A DNA stretch of 64,000 nt, from assembly GCF_014200045.1 (NCBI RefSeq), contig NZ_JACHOV010000001.1:62001-126000 (forward strand), given 5' to 3'. The position numbers and the translations under genes are program-made. Below the pieces are notes generated by a model. That model did no database searches. It was not told the origin of the DNA and saw only the letters and a list, made by a program, of their open reading frames with translations. This DNA is from Rhizorhapis suberifaciens. Lineage in GTDB: Bacteria > Pseudomonadota > Alphaproteobacteria > Sphingomonadales > Sphingomonadaceae. This document shows, in pieces, positions 27,369 through 36,109 of the stretch. The first letter of the stretch is position 1; each line of letters starts with the position of its first letter.

Positions 27369-28150
27369 GCCAGTTTCTCCGCCTGTATGGCCCATTGGGC
27401 CAGTTTTTCTTCCGCATTGGAGCGAAGCACAACCTCGCCGACGACGATCAGCGCAGGACTCTTCACTTGCTCGCGCGCCATAAGGCCGCCGAGGTCAGCG
27501 AGCAAGGTCCGCATGGCGCGGCTGTCCCTCCGCGTACCTTTTTCCAGCACTGCAACCGGCGTGTCGGGGGACAGGCCGTCCGCCATCAGCTTGTCGGCAA
27601 TGTCTGTCGCCGTCGCGATGCCCATGTAAATAACCAGCGTACGGCCCTTGCCTGCAAGGCCCGACCAGTCCTGATCCGTCAGGCCCTTGCACTGTCCGGC
27701 GACGAAAGTCACCGCGCTCGCGGCCTCCCGATGCGTCAACGGCAATTGCGCTTCGGCCGCGCAGCCGATGGCGGCGCTGATGCCCGGAATGACCTCGACT
27801 GGCACTCCAGCGGCGCGGCATTCCTCGGCCTCTTCGCCGCCGCGCCCGAAAATATAGGGATCGCCACCTTTCAGGCGCACGATGTCATGTCCCGCCTGTG
27901 CTTCGCGGATGATGAACGCATTAATCTCTTCCTGCGGCATGGAATGGCGGCTGCGGCTCTTGGCCACCGAAATGAGCCGGGCATCCCGACGAGCAAGGGC
28001 GAGAATTTCATCGTCCACCAAGCCGTCGTGCACAATTACAGACGCTGTGGAAATCAACCGCGCGGCGCGCACGGTCAGCAGGTCGGGATCGCCTGGTCCA
28101 GCGCCGACGAGGAAAATACGACCTGGTTCCTTGGGTACATCATTAGCCAT
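27365..28150 (-). CDS. cobA: Uroporphyrinogen-III C-methyltransferase
   Basis: Methylates uroporphyrinogen III to precorrin-2, the first step of siroheme synthesis, here supplying the cofactor of CysI. The 261-residue protein carries the family motifs VGAGPGDPDLLT, VRLKGGDPYIFGRGGEE and VIPGISAAIGCAA. It is the first gene of the leftward operon cobA-DUF2849-cysI-DUF934-cysH. It lacks the CysG-type dehydrogenase/ferrochelatase domain, so that activity must be encoded elsewhere. Confidence 0.95.
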   Translation of the reverse strand: MANDVPKEPGRIFLVGAGPGDPDLLTVRAARLISTASVIVHDGLVDDEILALARRDARLISVAKSRSRHSMPQEEINAFIIREAQAGHDIVRLKGGDPYIFGRGGEEAEECRAAGVPVEVIPGISAAIGCAAEAQLPLTHREAASAVTFVAGQCKGLTDQDWSGLAGKGRTLVIYMGIATATDIADKLMADGLSPDTPVAVLEKGTRRDSRAMRTLLADLGGLMAREQVKSPALIVVGEVVLRSNAEEKLAQWAIQAEKLA

Positions 28151-28190
28151 GGTGGGGAGATGCGTCGAGAAGGCCCTGATCGCAACCCAG

Positions 28191-28222
28191 AATGTTTTGT
28201 TACCAACTTAGGAAATGTTTTG
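28191..28222. repeat. Direct repeats AATGTTTTG upstream of cobA
   Basis: AATGTTTTG occurs at 28191-28199 and 28214-28222, 23 bases apart, that is about two helical turns. The pair lies 40-70 bases ahead of the cobA start in the only upstream region of the sulfur operon, so it may be a binding site for a sulfur regulator. No regulator is identified. Confidence 0.4.
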
Positions 28223-28260
28223 GTGACTTGTTTTCGGTCCCCCGGCAGTTGCAAAAGTTG

Positions 28261-29682
28261 CTATTCAGGAATGCCGGCATCCCTCAGTCCGATCCCAATC
28301 GACGCCCGGGCCTGATCCGATTCGGACGACGTGACGGGGTAGGCGCAATAGTCAGCCGCATAAAAGGCGCTTGGCCGGTGATTGCCGGAAATGCCGACGC
28401 CGCCAAAGGGCGCGGTGGAAGGCGCGCCATTGGTAGGTTTGTTCCAATTGATGACGCCCGCCCGGACATTGGCCCAGAACTGGTCATAATGTTGCGCGGT
28501 CCCGCCGATCAGCGATGCGGACAGGCCGTAGCGGCTGTTGTTGGCCTCCGCGATCGCCTGCTCGAAGCTCGAAACGCGGACGACCTGCAGCAGGGGGCCG
28601 AATAGCTCAACGTCCGGGCGTTCCGGCATGTCGGTGACATCGATGATGCCTGGCGTGAGGAAGGGTCGGCCTTCTATCGGGCGAGCCATATGCTTGATGG
28701 GTTTGCCGCCGTTGCTCATCAGGATGAGGAAGCTTTCGGTAAGGCCGTCGGCCGCCTGGTTGTCGATCACCGGTCCCATGAAAGGGGACGGCTGGCTGTG
28801 GGGTTCGCCGACGATCAGGCGGTCCGCGATGGTCTTTACCTCAGCCAGCAGCGCCTCATAGAGGCTGTCCCTGACGATTAAGCGCTTGGCCGCGGTGCAA
28901 CGCTGACCTGCCGACAAGAAGGCTGATTGGACCACGACTATTGCTGCCGTGTGGATGTCCAGCGTGTCCCAAACCACAATGGGATTATTGCCGCCCATTT
29001 CGAGCGCGACGATCTTGTTCGGCTGGCTGGCAAGCTGGACATTGATGGCGATGCCCGTTTGTGCGGACCCAGTGAACAATATTCCGTCGACATCCTGATG
29101 AGCGGTCAACGCCTTTCCTTCCAGCGGGCCGCCCACCACCAAGCGGATCGCTTCGTCCGGGACGCCTGCGGCGCGATAGAGATCGACCATCATCTCGCCC
29201 ACCGCAGGCGTCTTTTCAGAAGGCTTGAAGATGACGGCATTGCCGGCGATCAGCGCGGGAACGATATGACCGTTCGGCAGGTGCGCCGGGAAATTGTATG
29301 GACCCAGAACCGCCATCACGCCATGGGGTTTATGCCGCACGGCGGTACGGTCGCCCATGGTGCCTTCAAGCCGCTTCTGCCCGGTGCGTTCGGAATAGGC
29401 GGAGACGGAAATTTCAACTTTGTTGATGACCGCGTCGACTTCGGTAAGCGCTTCCCAAACGGGCTTGCCGGTTTCCCGCGCGATGAGGTCGGCGAGCTTC
29501 CCGTTCTTGGAGCGGACCAGATTGGCGAAGCGGCGCATGATCTCGATGCGGCTGGTCAGCGATTGGGCCGCCCATTCTGGCCAGGCCGCTCGGGCGAGCG
29601 CAACTTCGGCGTTTACGTCGCTGATTTTGCCGGACCAAAGCGTAGCGCCGGTGGCGGGCTCAGTGGATGTGAGCTGGGACAT
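28261..29682 (-). CDS. astD: Succinylglutamate-semialdehyde dehydrogenase
   Basis: Aldehyde dehydrogenase of the AST pathway of arginine breakdown, forming N-succinylglutamate with NAD. The 473-residue protein has FTGSAQTG (nucleotide binding), the catalytic Glu in ALEMGGNNP and catalytic Cys in SAGQRCTAAKR, with the AstD-like NFPAHLPNGHIVPALIAGN segment here cited as FPAHLPNGHIVPAL. The other ast genes are not in the window, so the gene stands alone, and the exact substrate is inferred from sequence likeness. Confidence 0.88.
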   Translation of the reverse strand: MSQLTSTEPATGATLWSGKISDVNAEVALARAAWPEWAAQSLTSRIEIMRRFANLVRSKNGKLADLIARETGKPVWEALTEVDAVINKVEISVSAYSERTGQKRLEGTMGDRTAVRHKPHGVMAVLGPYNFPAHLPNGHIVPALIAGNAVIFKPSEKTPAVGEMMVDLYRAAGVPDEAIRLVVGGPLEGKALTAHQDVDGILFTGSAQTGIAINVQLASQPNKIVALEMGGNNPIVVWDTLDIHTAAIVVVQSAFLSAGQRCTAAKRLIVRDSLYEALLAEVKTIADRLIVGEPHSQPSPFMGPVIDNQAADGLTESFLILMSNGGKPIKHMARPIEGRPFLTPGIIDVTDMPERPDVELFGPLLQVVRVSSFEQAIAEANNSRYGLSASLIGGTAQHYDQFWANVRAGVINWNKPTNGAPSTAPFGGVGISGNHRPSAFYAADYCAYPVTSSESDQARASIGIGLRDAGIPE

Positions 29683-29793
29683 GGGATGCCGTACCGAGCG
29701 TCATGCGGTTCATATAGTGCGATGTAGCGCAAATTTCATTGGGCGCCAGGGATTAGTGAGGCGCCTGAACTCCGGCCTGGACGATAGAGGTCG

Positions 29794-31182
29794 TCAACTC
29801 TTGTGCGCCGCGCCCATCCGCCGAATGGCCGCTACCTTATGGCGCAACGGTGCCCAATCATCGCGCTCTGCGATGGCGGACCAGATCGCTTCGACCTCTT
29901 CGATATGCATGGAACAAGGGGCTTCGTCGGTCCAGTAGGCATGATCGCGCGTACCGGTGGGGGCGAAAGCATTGATCTCCGCGCGAAGCTTGTCCCATGT
30001 GTCGCCGGCATAGCTGTCGGCCCGCTGGGGCTTGCCATGCCGCCAATCGAAAAAGAAACGGTCGATCTGCGTCTTCGAAGCGGCCATGGCTTGTACAGAG
30101 GTTTCGATGAACTGCAGGGATGAATCTCTTTCGCCCGGCGCGAGGCCGAGGCGGCGGAAGAAATGCGCGATGAGGGCGTTTTGGTAAAGATCCGGGAAGC
30201 GCTCCAGCTCTGCGATCAAAGGCTGGGAATCGCAAAGGAGCCTCAATGAGACGGCAAGTTGCGCGACATCCCAGTGAATGGCCTCGGCCTGGCGACCAAA
30301 GGCGTAAAGTCCAGTCTGGTCGAAATATGCGGCGGTAAAGCCTGACTCCCAAAGCGGAGTGAAGCGCCAGGGGCCATAGTCGAAGCTTTCGCCGGTGATA
30401 TTGATGTTGTCGCTGTTAAGTACGCCGTGAACGAAGCCGGCGACCATATAGGAAGCGGCGAGATCGGCTGTGTTATTCACCGCCTGTCGCATAAGCGCAA
30501 TTGGGGGCGGAAGTCCTTCGGGAGCAGGCTGGAGCAGGTTTTCCAGGCAATAATCGATGAGACGGACCATCAATTCCTTGTTCTGCTCCAGCGCGATTCG
30601 TTGAAACGTGCCGATACGGATGTGGCTGTGGTTCAGACGTACGAGCACCGATGAGCGGGTGGGGGAAGGCTCATCGCCGCGTACCAGGTCTTCCCCGGTT
30701 TCAATCAGGGAGAAGGTCTTGCTGGTGTTTACGCCAAGGGCCTCCAACATTTCAGTCGCCAATATCTCGCGAACCCCGCCCTTGAGCGTCAGGCGGCCGT
30801 CCCCGAAGCGGCTATAAGGGGTCTGGCCCGATCCCTTGGTGCCAAGATCGAGCAGGCGGCCGCCAGAATCGCGAAGCTGAGCGAAAAGAAATCCCCGGCC
30901 GTCGCCGATGTCGGGATTGTACACGCGGAATTGATGTCCGTGATACCGCAGGGCGAGCGGTTGCTGAAGAGTTTCTTCCAGCGGCTGGAACCGGCCGAAA
31001 TGCGTTATCCACTGTTCGTCCGTAAGGTGGCCAAGGCCCACAGCTTCCGCCCAACGGTCATTGCGGAAGCGTAGGACGGTTTTGGGGAAGTCCGCCGCCT
31101 CGACGGGATCGCCGATATTCTCGCCCAGGGCAAGAATCTTGGATTCTGGATGATATTTCGATGCTTGCGGCTGGATCGTCAT
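29794..31182 (-). CDS. selO: SelO/YdiU protein adenylyltransferase (pseudokinase fold)
   Basis: A 462-residue member of the SelO family (UPF0061), which has a kinase fold with ATP bound in reverse and transfers AMP to protein hydroxyl groups, in other bacteria in redox stress. Motifs: KGSGQTPYSRFGDGR, VREILATEMLEALG and the metal-binding GVLNSDNINI. The C-terminus ends without a selenocysteine or CxxC motif. It is divergent from the alpha/beta hydrolase gene, with 37 bases between the starts. Confidence 0.92.
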   Translation of the reverse strand: MTIQPQASKYHPESKILALGENIGDPVEAADFPKTVLRFRNDRWAEAVGLGHLTDEQWITHFGRFQPLEETLQQPLALRYHGHQFRVYNPDIGDGRGFLFAQLRDSGGRLLDLGTKGSGQTPYSRFGDGRLTLKGGVREILATEMLEALGVNTSKTFSLIETGEDLVRGDEPSPTRSSVLVRLNHSHIRIGTFQRIALEQNKELMVRLIDYCLENLLQPAPEGLPPPIALMRQAVNNTADLAASYMVAGFVHGVLNSDNINITGESFDYGPWRFTPLWESGFTAAYFDQTGLYAFGRQAEAIHWDVAQLAVSLRLLCDSQPLIAELERFPDLYQNALIAHFFRRLGLAPGERDSSLQFIETSVQAMAASKTQIDRFFFDWRHGKPQRADSYAGDTWDKLRAEINAFAPTGTRDHAYWTDEAPCSMHIEEVEAIWSAIAERDDWAPLRHKVAAIRRMGAAHKS

Positions 31183-31219
31183 AAGGCGATATGGGGCATG
31201 AACAGCGAAAGGTTCAAGC

Positions 31220-32086
31220 TTGGCCGACTATAAAGACGGATTTTGGTGGTCCAACGACGGCCTGCGGCTGCATTACCGCGACTATGCAGGACCCTCTGAC
31301 CGGCCGCCTATCTTCTGTTTCCATGGGCTCACCCGAAATGCGCGCGATTTCGATGCCTTGGCCAGCCGACTTGCGGGGACTTGGCGGCTGATCTGTCCTG
31401 AGATGCGGGGACGTGCCGACAGCGCTTATGCCAAGGACCCCATGACTTATGCGCCCCTTACTTATCTGCAGGATATAGAACGGCTATTGGCCGATCTGGC
31501 GGTGAGCCGCTTTGTCGCGTTCGGTACGTCGCTGGGCGGAATATTGACGATGCTGCTGGCGGCGACGCGACCGGAGCGCATTGCAGGAGCGCTTCTGAAC
31601 GATATTGGGCCGGTGATCGAGCAGGCGGGGCTTGAGCGGATCAAGGGCTATGTCGGATCAGGGGGGAGCTATCCCACCTGGGTGCATGCGGCACGTGCGC
31701 TGGGGGAAAACAACGCGGATATCTATCCGCGCTATGGCCTGGAAGATTGGCTGGACATGGCGAAACGGCTGTATCGCCTGACCAGCGGCGGGCGCATCGT
31801 GCTTGATTATGATATGCGGATCGCCGAACCGTTGCGGATGCCGGGGGGCGAAGCAGGCGTGGATCTGTGGCCGACGCTGGAAGCGCTGAAGGACGTGCCG
31901 GTCCTGTTGGTGAGGGGCGAACGGTCCGACCTTTTGAGTGAAGCGACGGTGCGGAACATGGCGGCGCGGCTCAGCATGGTCAAGATCGTGACAGTACCCG
32001 ATGTTGGTCATGCCCCGGTGCTGGATGAGCCCGAGGCAGCCGAGGGAGTCGACTGGTTGCTGCAGCAGATTCTGCAGGGCGCCTGA
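31220..32086 (+). CDS. Alpha/beta hydrolase
   Basis: A 288-residue alpha/beta hydrolase. The oxyanion-hole stretch is CFHGLTRNARDF, the nucleophile elbow is GTSLGG with Ser about residue 102, an acid is expected in VRGERSD, and the catalytic His is in DVGHAPVL. It is next to a glycosyltransferase gene (five bases apart), with which it is probably cotranscribed. The substrate cannot be told from sequence. Confidence 0.88.
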   Translation: MADYKDGFWWSNDGLRLHYRDYAGPSDRPPIFCFHGLTRNARDFDALASRLAGTWRLICPEMRGRADSAYAKDPMTYAPLTYLQDIERLLADLAVSRFVAFGTSLGGILTMLLAATRPERIAGALLNDIGPVIEQAGLERIKGYVGSGGSYPTWVHAARALGENNADIYPRYGLEDWLDMAKRLYRLTSGGRIVLDYDMRIAEPLRMPGGEAGVDLWPTLEALKDVPVLLVRGERSDLLSEATVRNMAARLSMVKIVTVPDVGHAPVLDEPEAAEGVDWLLQQILQGA

Positions 32087-32091
32087 GCGGA

Positions 32092-33231
32092 ATGACGCGG
32101 CCAGCCCGTATCCTGCATCTTCACAGCAGCTTTTCGCTGGGCGGCAAGGAGGCGCGGGCGGTGAGGCTGATGAATGCCTGGGAGGGCAGGGCCGAGCATC
32201 GCATAATGAGCGGAGCGCCCGATCAGCTGGGCGCGCGAGAGGCGATCGCGCCGGGAGTAGCGGTCGGCTTTCCCACGGACGCCCCCGCGCTTGCGGGCAG
32301 GCCTTCGCTGGCGCGGTATCGGCAACTTGCTGCTTATATGAAATATTTTGATCTGGTGCTCAGCTATAATTGGGGCGCGATGGACGGAGCCATGGCCCAC
32401 CGGCTGTTCGCCCGATCGATGAAGTTGCCGCCGCTAATCCATCATGAGGATGGCTTTAACAGCGATGAGGTGAATGGCCTTAAGGCCGGCCGGAATTTGT
32501 TTCGGCGGTTGGGCCTCAGCAGTGCACATGCATTGGTGGTGCCTTCAGAAAAGCTTCAGCGCATTGCTGTCAGGGCGTGGCGTCAGTCGGTCGGTAGGAT
32601 ACGGCTGATCAGCAATGGCATTGATGTGGCGCGCTATGGCGTGCCGGCTGAAGCACACGCCATTCCCGGCCTTGTCCGCACTCCGGGCAAGCTGCTGGTA
32701 GGAACGCTCGCAGGGTTGCGGCCGGTGAAAAATCTTCCCCGGCTGGTCAGAGCCGTCGCGGCGCAGAAGGATCGGTTTCAGCTTGTCATCATTGGTGAGG
32801 GGCCAGAGCGGAATGCCGTGATTGCGGAGGCTTCTGCTTGCGGTCTGGACGACATTCACCTGCCAGGCTTCATGGCGGAACCATTTCGCTTTATTGGGAT
32901 TTTCGACATGTTCGCGCTCTCCTCCGATAGCGAGCAATTCCCGATTTCGCTGGTGGAGGCAATGGCCGCGGGACTTGCTGCCGTCACTACTGATGTGGGC
33001 GATGTCGCCAGCATGGTGGCGGAAGAAAACCGGCCGTTTATCGTACCTGTCGGTGACGAAAGGGCGTTCGCTGAGGCGTTGGGCAAGCTGGGGGGCGATG
33101 GTCAATTGAGGAAGGCAGTCGGCGCGGCCAATCGGGAAAAGGCACGTCGGGCCTTTGCAGAGGCAGACATGATCCGCGCCTATGCCGAGCTTTACGGGGA
33201 GGCACTAGGCAGGCCGGACGCATTGCTGTAG
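32092..33231 (+). CDS. Glycosyltransferase family 4
   Basis: A 379-residue GT-B fold glycosyltransferase. The N-terminus has the glycine-rich FSLGGKEARAVRL, and the C-terminal domain the donor-binding region GTLAGLRPVKNLPRLVRA and the EX7E-like motif SDSEQFPISLVEAMAAG. It adds a sugar to an unknown acceptor in the cell envelope. It follows the hydrolase gene closely and is separated from the next gene by 93 bases. Confidence 0.88.
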   Translation: MTRPARILHLHSSFSLGGKEARAVRLMNAWEGRAEHRIMSGAPDQLGAREAIAPGVAVGFPTDAPALAGRPSLARYRQLAAYMKYFDLVLSYNWGAMDGAMAHRLFARSMKLPPLIHHEDGFNSDEVNGLKAGRNLFRRLGLSSAHALVVPSEKLQRIAVRAWRQSVGRIRLISNGIDVARYGVPAEAHAIPGLVRTPGKLLVGTLAGLRPVKNLPRLVRAVAAQKDRFQLVIIGEGPERNAVIAEASACGLDDIHLPGFMAEPFRFIGIFDMFALSSDSEQFPISLVEAMAAGLAAVTTDVGDVASMVAEENRPFIVPVGDERAFAEALGKLGGDGQLRKAVGAANREKARRAFAEADMIRAYAELYGEALGRPDALL

Positions 33232-33324
33232 GACGCGGCCGATATTGTACGCGCAACAGCGCTAAAACTTGCTATAGGACGACCCTTGCAAGGGCGCAAA
33301 CGGATAGGCTTTGGGGAGCATAAT

Positions 33325-34728
33325 GTGTTCAAGGGGTTAAAACCCATTATCTATGGCGGACGCGAAGTGTGGCCGCTGGTAGAAGGCGGCAAGGGCGTTG
33401 CCGTATCCAACCACATGAGTTCCGGGGCCTGGGCTGCCGCTGGTGGTATTGGTACTGTTTCGGCCGTCAACGCCGACAGCTATGATCCTACGGGCAAGAT
33501 CATACCGCAGGTCTATCACGCCGCTACCCGACGTGAACGCCATGAGGAACTCATCAAATACGCCATTGACGGCGCGGTCGAGCAGGTGAAGCGAGCCTTT
33601 GAGATCGCTGGCGGCAAGGGTGCGATCAACATCAACGTGCTGTGGGAAATGGGCGGCGCCCAGCGGGTTCTGCATGGCGTGCTTGAACGCACGCGTGGAA
33701 TGGTGGCCGGCGTCACCTGCGGCGCAGGCATGCCCTATAAGCTGAGCGAAATCTCGGCCTCCTATGAGGTGAGCTACCTGCCAATCATCAGTTCGGCACG
33801 CGCGTTCCGGGCGCTCTGGAAGCGCGCCTATAGCAAAGCTTCGGACTGGCTGGCGGCGGTGGTCTATGAAGATCCCTGGCTAGCCGGCGGACATAATGGA
33901 CTGTCCAACGCGGAAGATCCTCTGCAGCCACAAGATCCCTATCCCCGTGTGCGCGAATTGCGGGCGACGATGCGCGAGGGTGGTATCAGCGACGATGTTC
34001 CCATCGTCATGGCGGGAGGCGTCTGGTATCTGCGCGATTGGAACGACTGGATCGACAATCCAGAACTGGGCAGCATCGCCTTCCAATTTGGCACTCGCCC
34101 GCTCCTAACCCAGGAAAGCCCTATCCCGGCGGGCTGGAAAGAACGGCTTACAACGCTGGACGAAGGCGACATCCTTCTCCACCGTTTCTCGCCGACCGGC
34201 TTTTATTCCTCCGCAGTCCGTAATCCGTTCCTGCGTAGCCTGGAAACTCGTTCGGAACGGCAGATCGCTTTCTCCGGCGAAGCTGCGGGCGATCATCAGC
34301 ACCAGCTTGATGTTGCTGTGAAGGGCAAGAATTTCTGGGTAACCCGCGGCGACTTGTTGCGCGCGCGCGAATGGTATGGCCTAGGTTACACCAGCGCTTT
34401 GAAAACGCCGGACAATACTCTGGTGTTCGTCACCGAAGAAGAGCGCACTTTGATCCGTAAGGATCAGGCAGACTGCATGGGCTGCCTTAGCCAATGTGCT
34501 TTTTCAAGCTGGATGGATAGCGAGACGAACAGCACCGGCCGGCTAGCCGACCCCCGCAGCTTTTGCATTCAGAAGACTCTGCAGGATATCGCTCATGGCG
34601 GCGATCCCGAGCAGAATCTGATGTTCGCTGGTCATGGCGCCTATCATTTCAAACAGGATCCGTTCTATTCGAACGGCTTCGTGCCCACCGTCAAACAATT
34701 GGTGGACCGCATCCTGACGGGCGACTGA
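33325..34728 (+). CDS. Nitronate monooxygenase-like flavoprotein with C-terminal cysteine cluster
   Basis: A 467-residue protein of the NAD(P)H-dependent flavin oxidoreductase/nitronate monooxygenase family (VSNHMSSGAWAAAGGIGTVS near the start in short form NHMSSGAWAAAGG; FMN phosphate site GGVWYL; TRPLLTQESP). The usual length is about 320, so there is an extra C-terminal part with DCMGCLSQCAF (C-x2-C-x3-C) and a later Cys in RSFCIQK, which could hold an Fe-S cluster or zinc. GTG 33325 is preferred because GGGGAG lies six bases upstream; a TTG at 33286 is the alternative. Confidence 0.8.
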   Translation: MFKGLKPIIYGGREVWPLVEGGKGVAVSNHMSSGAWAAAGGIGTVSAVNADSYDPTGKIIPQVYHAATRRERHEELIKYAIDGAVEQVKRAFEIAGGKGAININVLWEMGGAQRVLHGVLERTRGMVAGVTCGAGMPYKLSEISASYEVSYLPIISSARAFRALWKRAYSKASDWLAAVVYEDPWLAGGHNGLSNAEDPLQPQDPYPRVRELRATMREGGISDDVPIVMAGGVWYLRDWNDWIDNPELGSIAFQFGTRPLLTQESPIPAGWKERLTTLDEGDILLHRFSPTGFYSSAVRNPFLRSLETRSERQIAFSGEAAGDHQHQLDVAVKGKNFWVTRGDLLRAREWYGLGYTSALKTPDNTLVFVTEEERTLIRKDQADCMGCLSQCAFSSWMDSETNSTGRLADPRSFCIQKTLQDIAHGGDPEQNLMFAGHGAYHFKQDPFYSNGFVPTVKQLVDRILTGD

Positions 34729-34759
34729 GAAAGCGTTGCCCGCAGAATGGCGCTACGCC

Positions 34760-34810
34760 TGCAGGAGCGCCGAGTTCCGAGTGCTACGGCCGAACTCCCT
34801 GGCTCCTGCA
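34760..34810. terminator. Long inverted repeat between nitronate monooxygenase-like gene and entericidin
   Basis: TGCAGGAGC (34760-34768) pairs with GCTCCTGCA (34802-34810), and inside it GAGTTC (34772-34777) pairs with GAACTC (34792-34797). The two-part stem lies between convergent genes and may end transcription from either side. There is no adjacent T-run. Confidence 0.5.
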
Positions 34811-34836
34811 TGCGCAGACCAAGTTAAAGAATTTTC

Positions 34837-34965
34837 TTAATCGGCCGCGTCTTCTACGGCGTTACCGGCGCTTCCAAGGTCCTTACCAGCGCCTTCCACA
34901 GTATTGCACGCGCTGATCAAAAGCAGCGCAGGCAAGGTAAGTGCGGCGAGAAATGCCTTAATCAT
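34837..34965 (-). CDS. Entericidin A/B family small lipoprotein
   Basis: A 42-residue lipoprotein precursor: MIKAFLAALTLPALLLISAC forms the signal with a lipobox ending at Cys20, followed by NTVEGAGKDLGSAG, the entericidin motif. Entericidins are small cell-envelope lipoproteins linked to stress and stationary phase. GGAGAAAACC gives a ribosome binding site before ATG 34965. A candidate EcfG promoter lies 47 bases upstream on the same strand, in keeping with stress control. Confidence 0.9.
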   Translation of the reverse strand: MIKAFLAALTLPALLLISACNTVEGAGKDLGSAGNAVEDAAD

Positions 34966-35011
34966 GGTTTTCTCCTGATCTTTTCACCATCGATAGGTGA
35001 CTGGAAATACA

Positions 35012-35036
35012 AACCAAGCAAAACTTGCTTCGTTCC
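35012..35036 (-). promoter_or_regulatory. Candidate EcfG promoter of the entericidin gene
   Basis: On the minus strand GGAAC (35036-35032) and GGTT (35015-35012) are 16 bases apart, an EcfG-type promoter with one mismatch in the -10 (CGTT). The spacer holds the palindrome AAGCAA-AAC-TTGCTT. The entericidin start is 47 bases downstream of the -10. Confidence 0.6.
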
Positions 35037-35122
35037 CCGCGCAACTTTGCGGGGTGAGCGAGCAAGGATTTTCCTGCAACGGCACAACGCCAAATAAGTG
35101 GCGGATTTGCTTCATTTCTTAA

Positions 35123-35147
35123 GGAACAGCGCCCTTGGCCAAACGTT
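35123..35147 (+). promoter_or_regulatory. EcfG promoter, perfect consensus, of the hydrolase-phosphoribosyltransferase operon
   Basis: GGAAC (35123-35127) and CGTT (35144-35147) with a 16-base spacer match the EcfG consensus exactly. It faces the three-gene operon starting at 35241 and is back to back with the entericidin promoter. Confidence 0.8.
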
Positions 35148-35240
35148 CGTTTCTTGTCTGGTTAGCCAGGTTGACCACCTCAACCGTGTAGAAAATCCTG
35201 CGTTTGACCAGTCAGCCTGTAGCCACGCAGGAGAGGTCAA

Positions 35241-35435
35241 ATGGGTCACATCGGCATGCGCAGCACGACCGGAAGGGAGGCTTCTGCCGAACTGGTTTCA
35301 GCCCTGCGCCACCGTGCCGAGTCCTTGCCGCCGCCAGAAGAAGCCTGGCTGTGGTTTGAACAGACCCGGGCTGTCACTCCAATAGGTTCTGAGCGACCGG
35401 TAGGAGCGCCCGAAACCTACCCCTTCGGGCTGTAA
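35241..35435 (+). CDS. Small hypothetical protein, first gene of an EcfG-type operon
   Basis: A 64-residue polar protein (MGHIGMRSTTGREASAEL, later PPPEEAWLWFEQTR) with no membrane segment and no family I recognise. GGAGAGG stands just upstream of ATG 35241. It lies about 95 bases after a perfect EcfG promoter and six bases before the hydrolase gene. The Pro-rich middle and the WLWF patch may form a short helix. Stress-induced expression is inferred from the promoter; function is unknown. Confidence 0.6.
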   Translation: MGHIGMRSTTGREASAELVSALRHRAESLPPPEEAWLWFEQTRAVTPIGSERPVGAPETYPFGL

Positions 35436-35440
35436 AGGCC

Positions 35441-36109
35441 ATGAATAACGATCCCCTACCCGTCGAAATCGGTCCCAGCCGCTTGCAGGCTCTGCTTGGT
35501 ATTCCAATCAGGGCCAAAGGGTTGGTGATATTCGCGCATGGCAGCGGTAGCGGCCGTCACAGCCCCCGCAACAATCAGGTGGCTAAGGGGCTGCGGGCAA
35601 GCGGATTTGCTACCTTGTTGCTGGATCTTTTGACGCCTGCCGAGGAGCTGGATCGTCATAACATCTTTGACATCCCGCTTTTGGCGTCGCGTCTGGCAAC
35701 GGCTACCGCCTGGGTGGTGCAACAACCCGAAACGGCAGCGCTGCGCGTCGGCTATTTCGGCGCGAGTACGGGCGCGGGAGCCGCGTTGCTCGCCACCGCC
35801 GCCGCGGATGGACGCATTGGTGCGGTGGTATCCAGAGGTGGACGGCCGGACCTCGCCGGCGACGCGCTTCGGCAGGTGCATGCGCCTACTCTGCTTATCG
35901 TCGGCAGTCTGGATGGAGAGGTGCTGCGCCTCAACCGAGAGGCTCTGGTCAAAATCGACGCGCCCCGCCGCTTGGCTGTCGTGGAAGGGGCAGGCCATTT
36001 GTTCGAGGAGCCGGGAACAATGGATGAGGTGTTGGACCATGCGATCGAATGGTTCGGCCAGTTCTTGCCTCGCCCAAGAAAGGAGACTGGCAATGTTCGG
36101 ACATCCTGA
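35441..36109 (+). CDS. Dienelactone hydrolase-like alpha/beta hydrolase
   Basis: A 222-residue hydrolase with FAHGSGSGRHSPRN (oxyanion part), the nucleophile elbow FGASTGAG, the acidic residue in VGSLDGEVL and the catalytic His in EGAGHLFEEPG. Proteins of this type are often encoded next to a phosphoribosyltransferase of the family seen downstream, and some genomes fuse the two. The overlap of 17 bases with that gene points to coupled translation. Substrate unknown. Confidence 0.88.
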   Translation: MNNDPLPVEIGPSRLQALLGIPIRAKGLVIFAHGSGSGRHSPRNNQVAKGLRASGFATLLLDLLTPAEELDRHNIFDIPLLASRLATATAWVVQQPETAALRVGYFGASTGAGAALLATAAADGRIGAVVSRGGRPDLAGDALRQVHAPTLLIVGSLDGEVLRLNREALVKIDAPRRLAVVEGAGHLFEEPGTMDEVLDHAIEWFGQFLPRPRKETGNVRTS

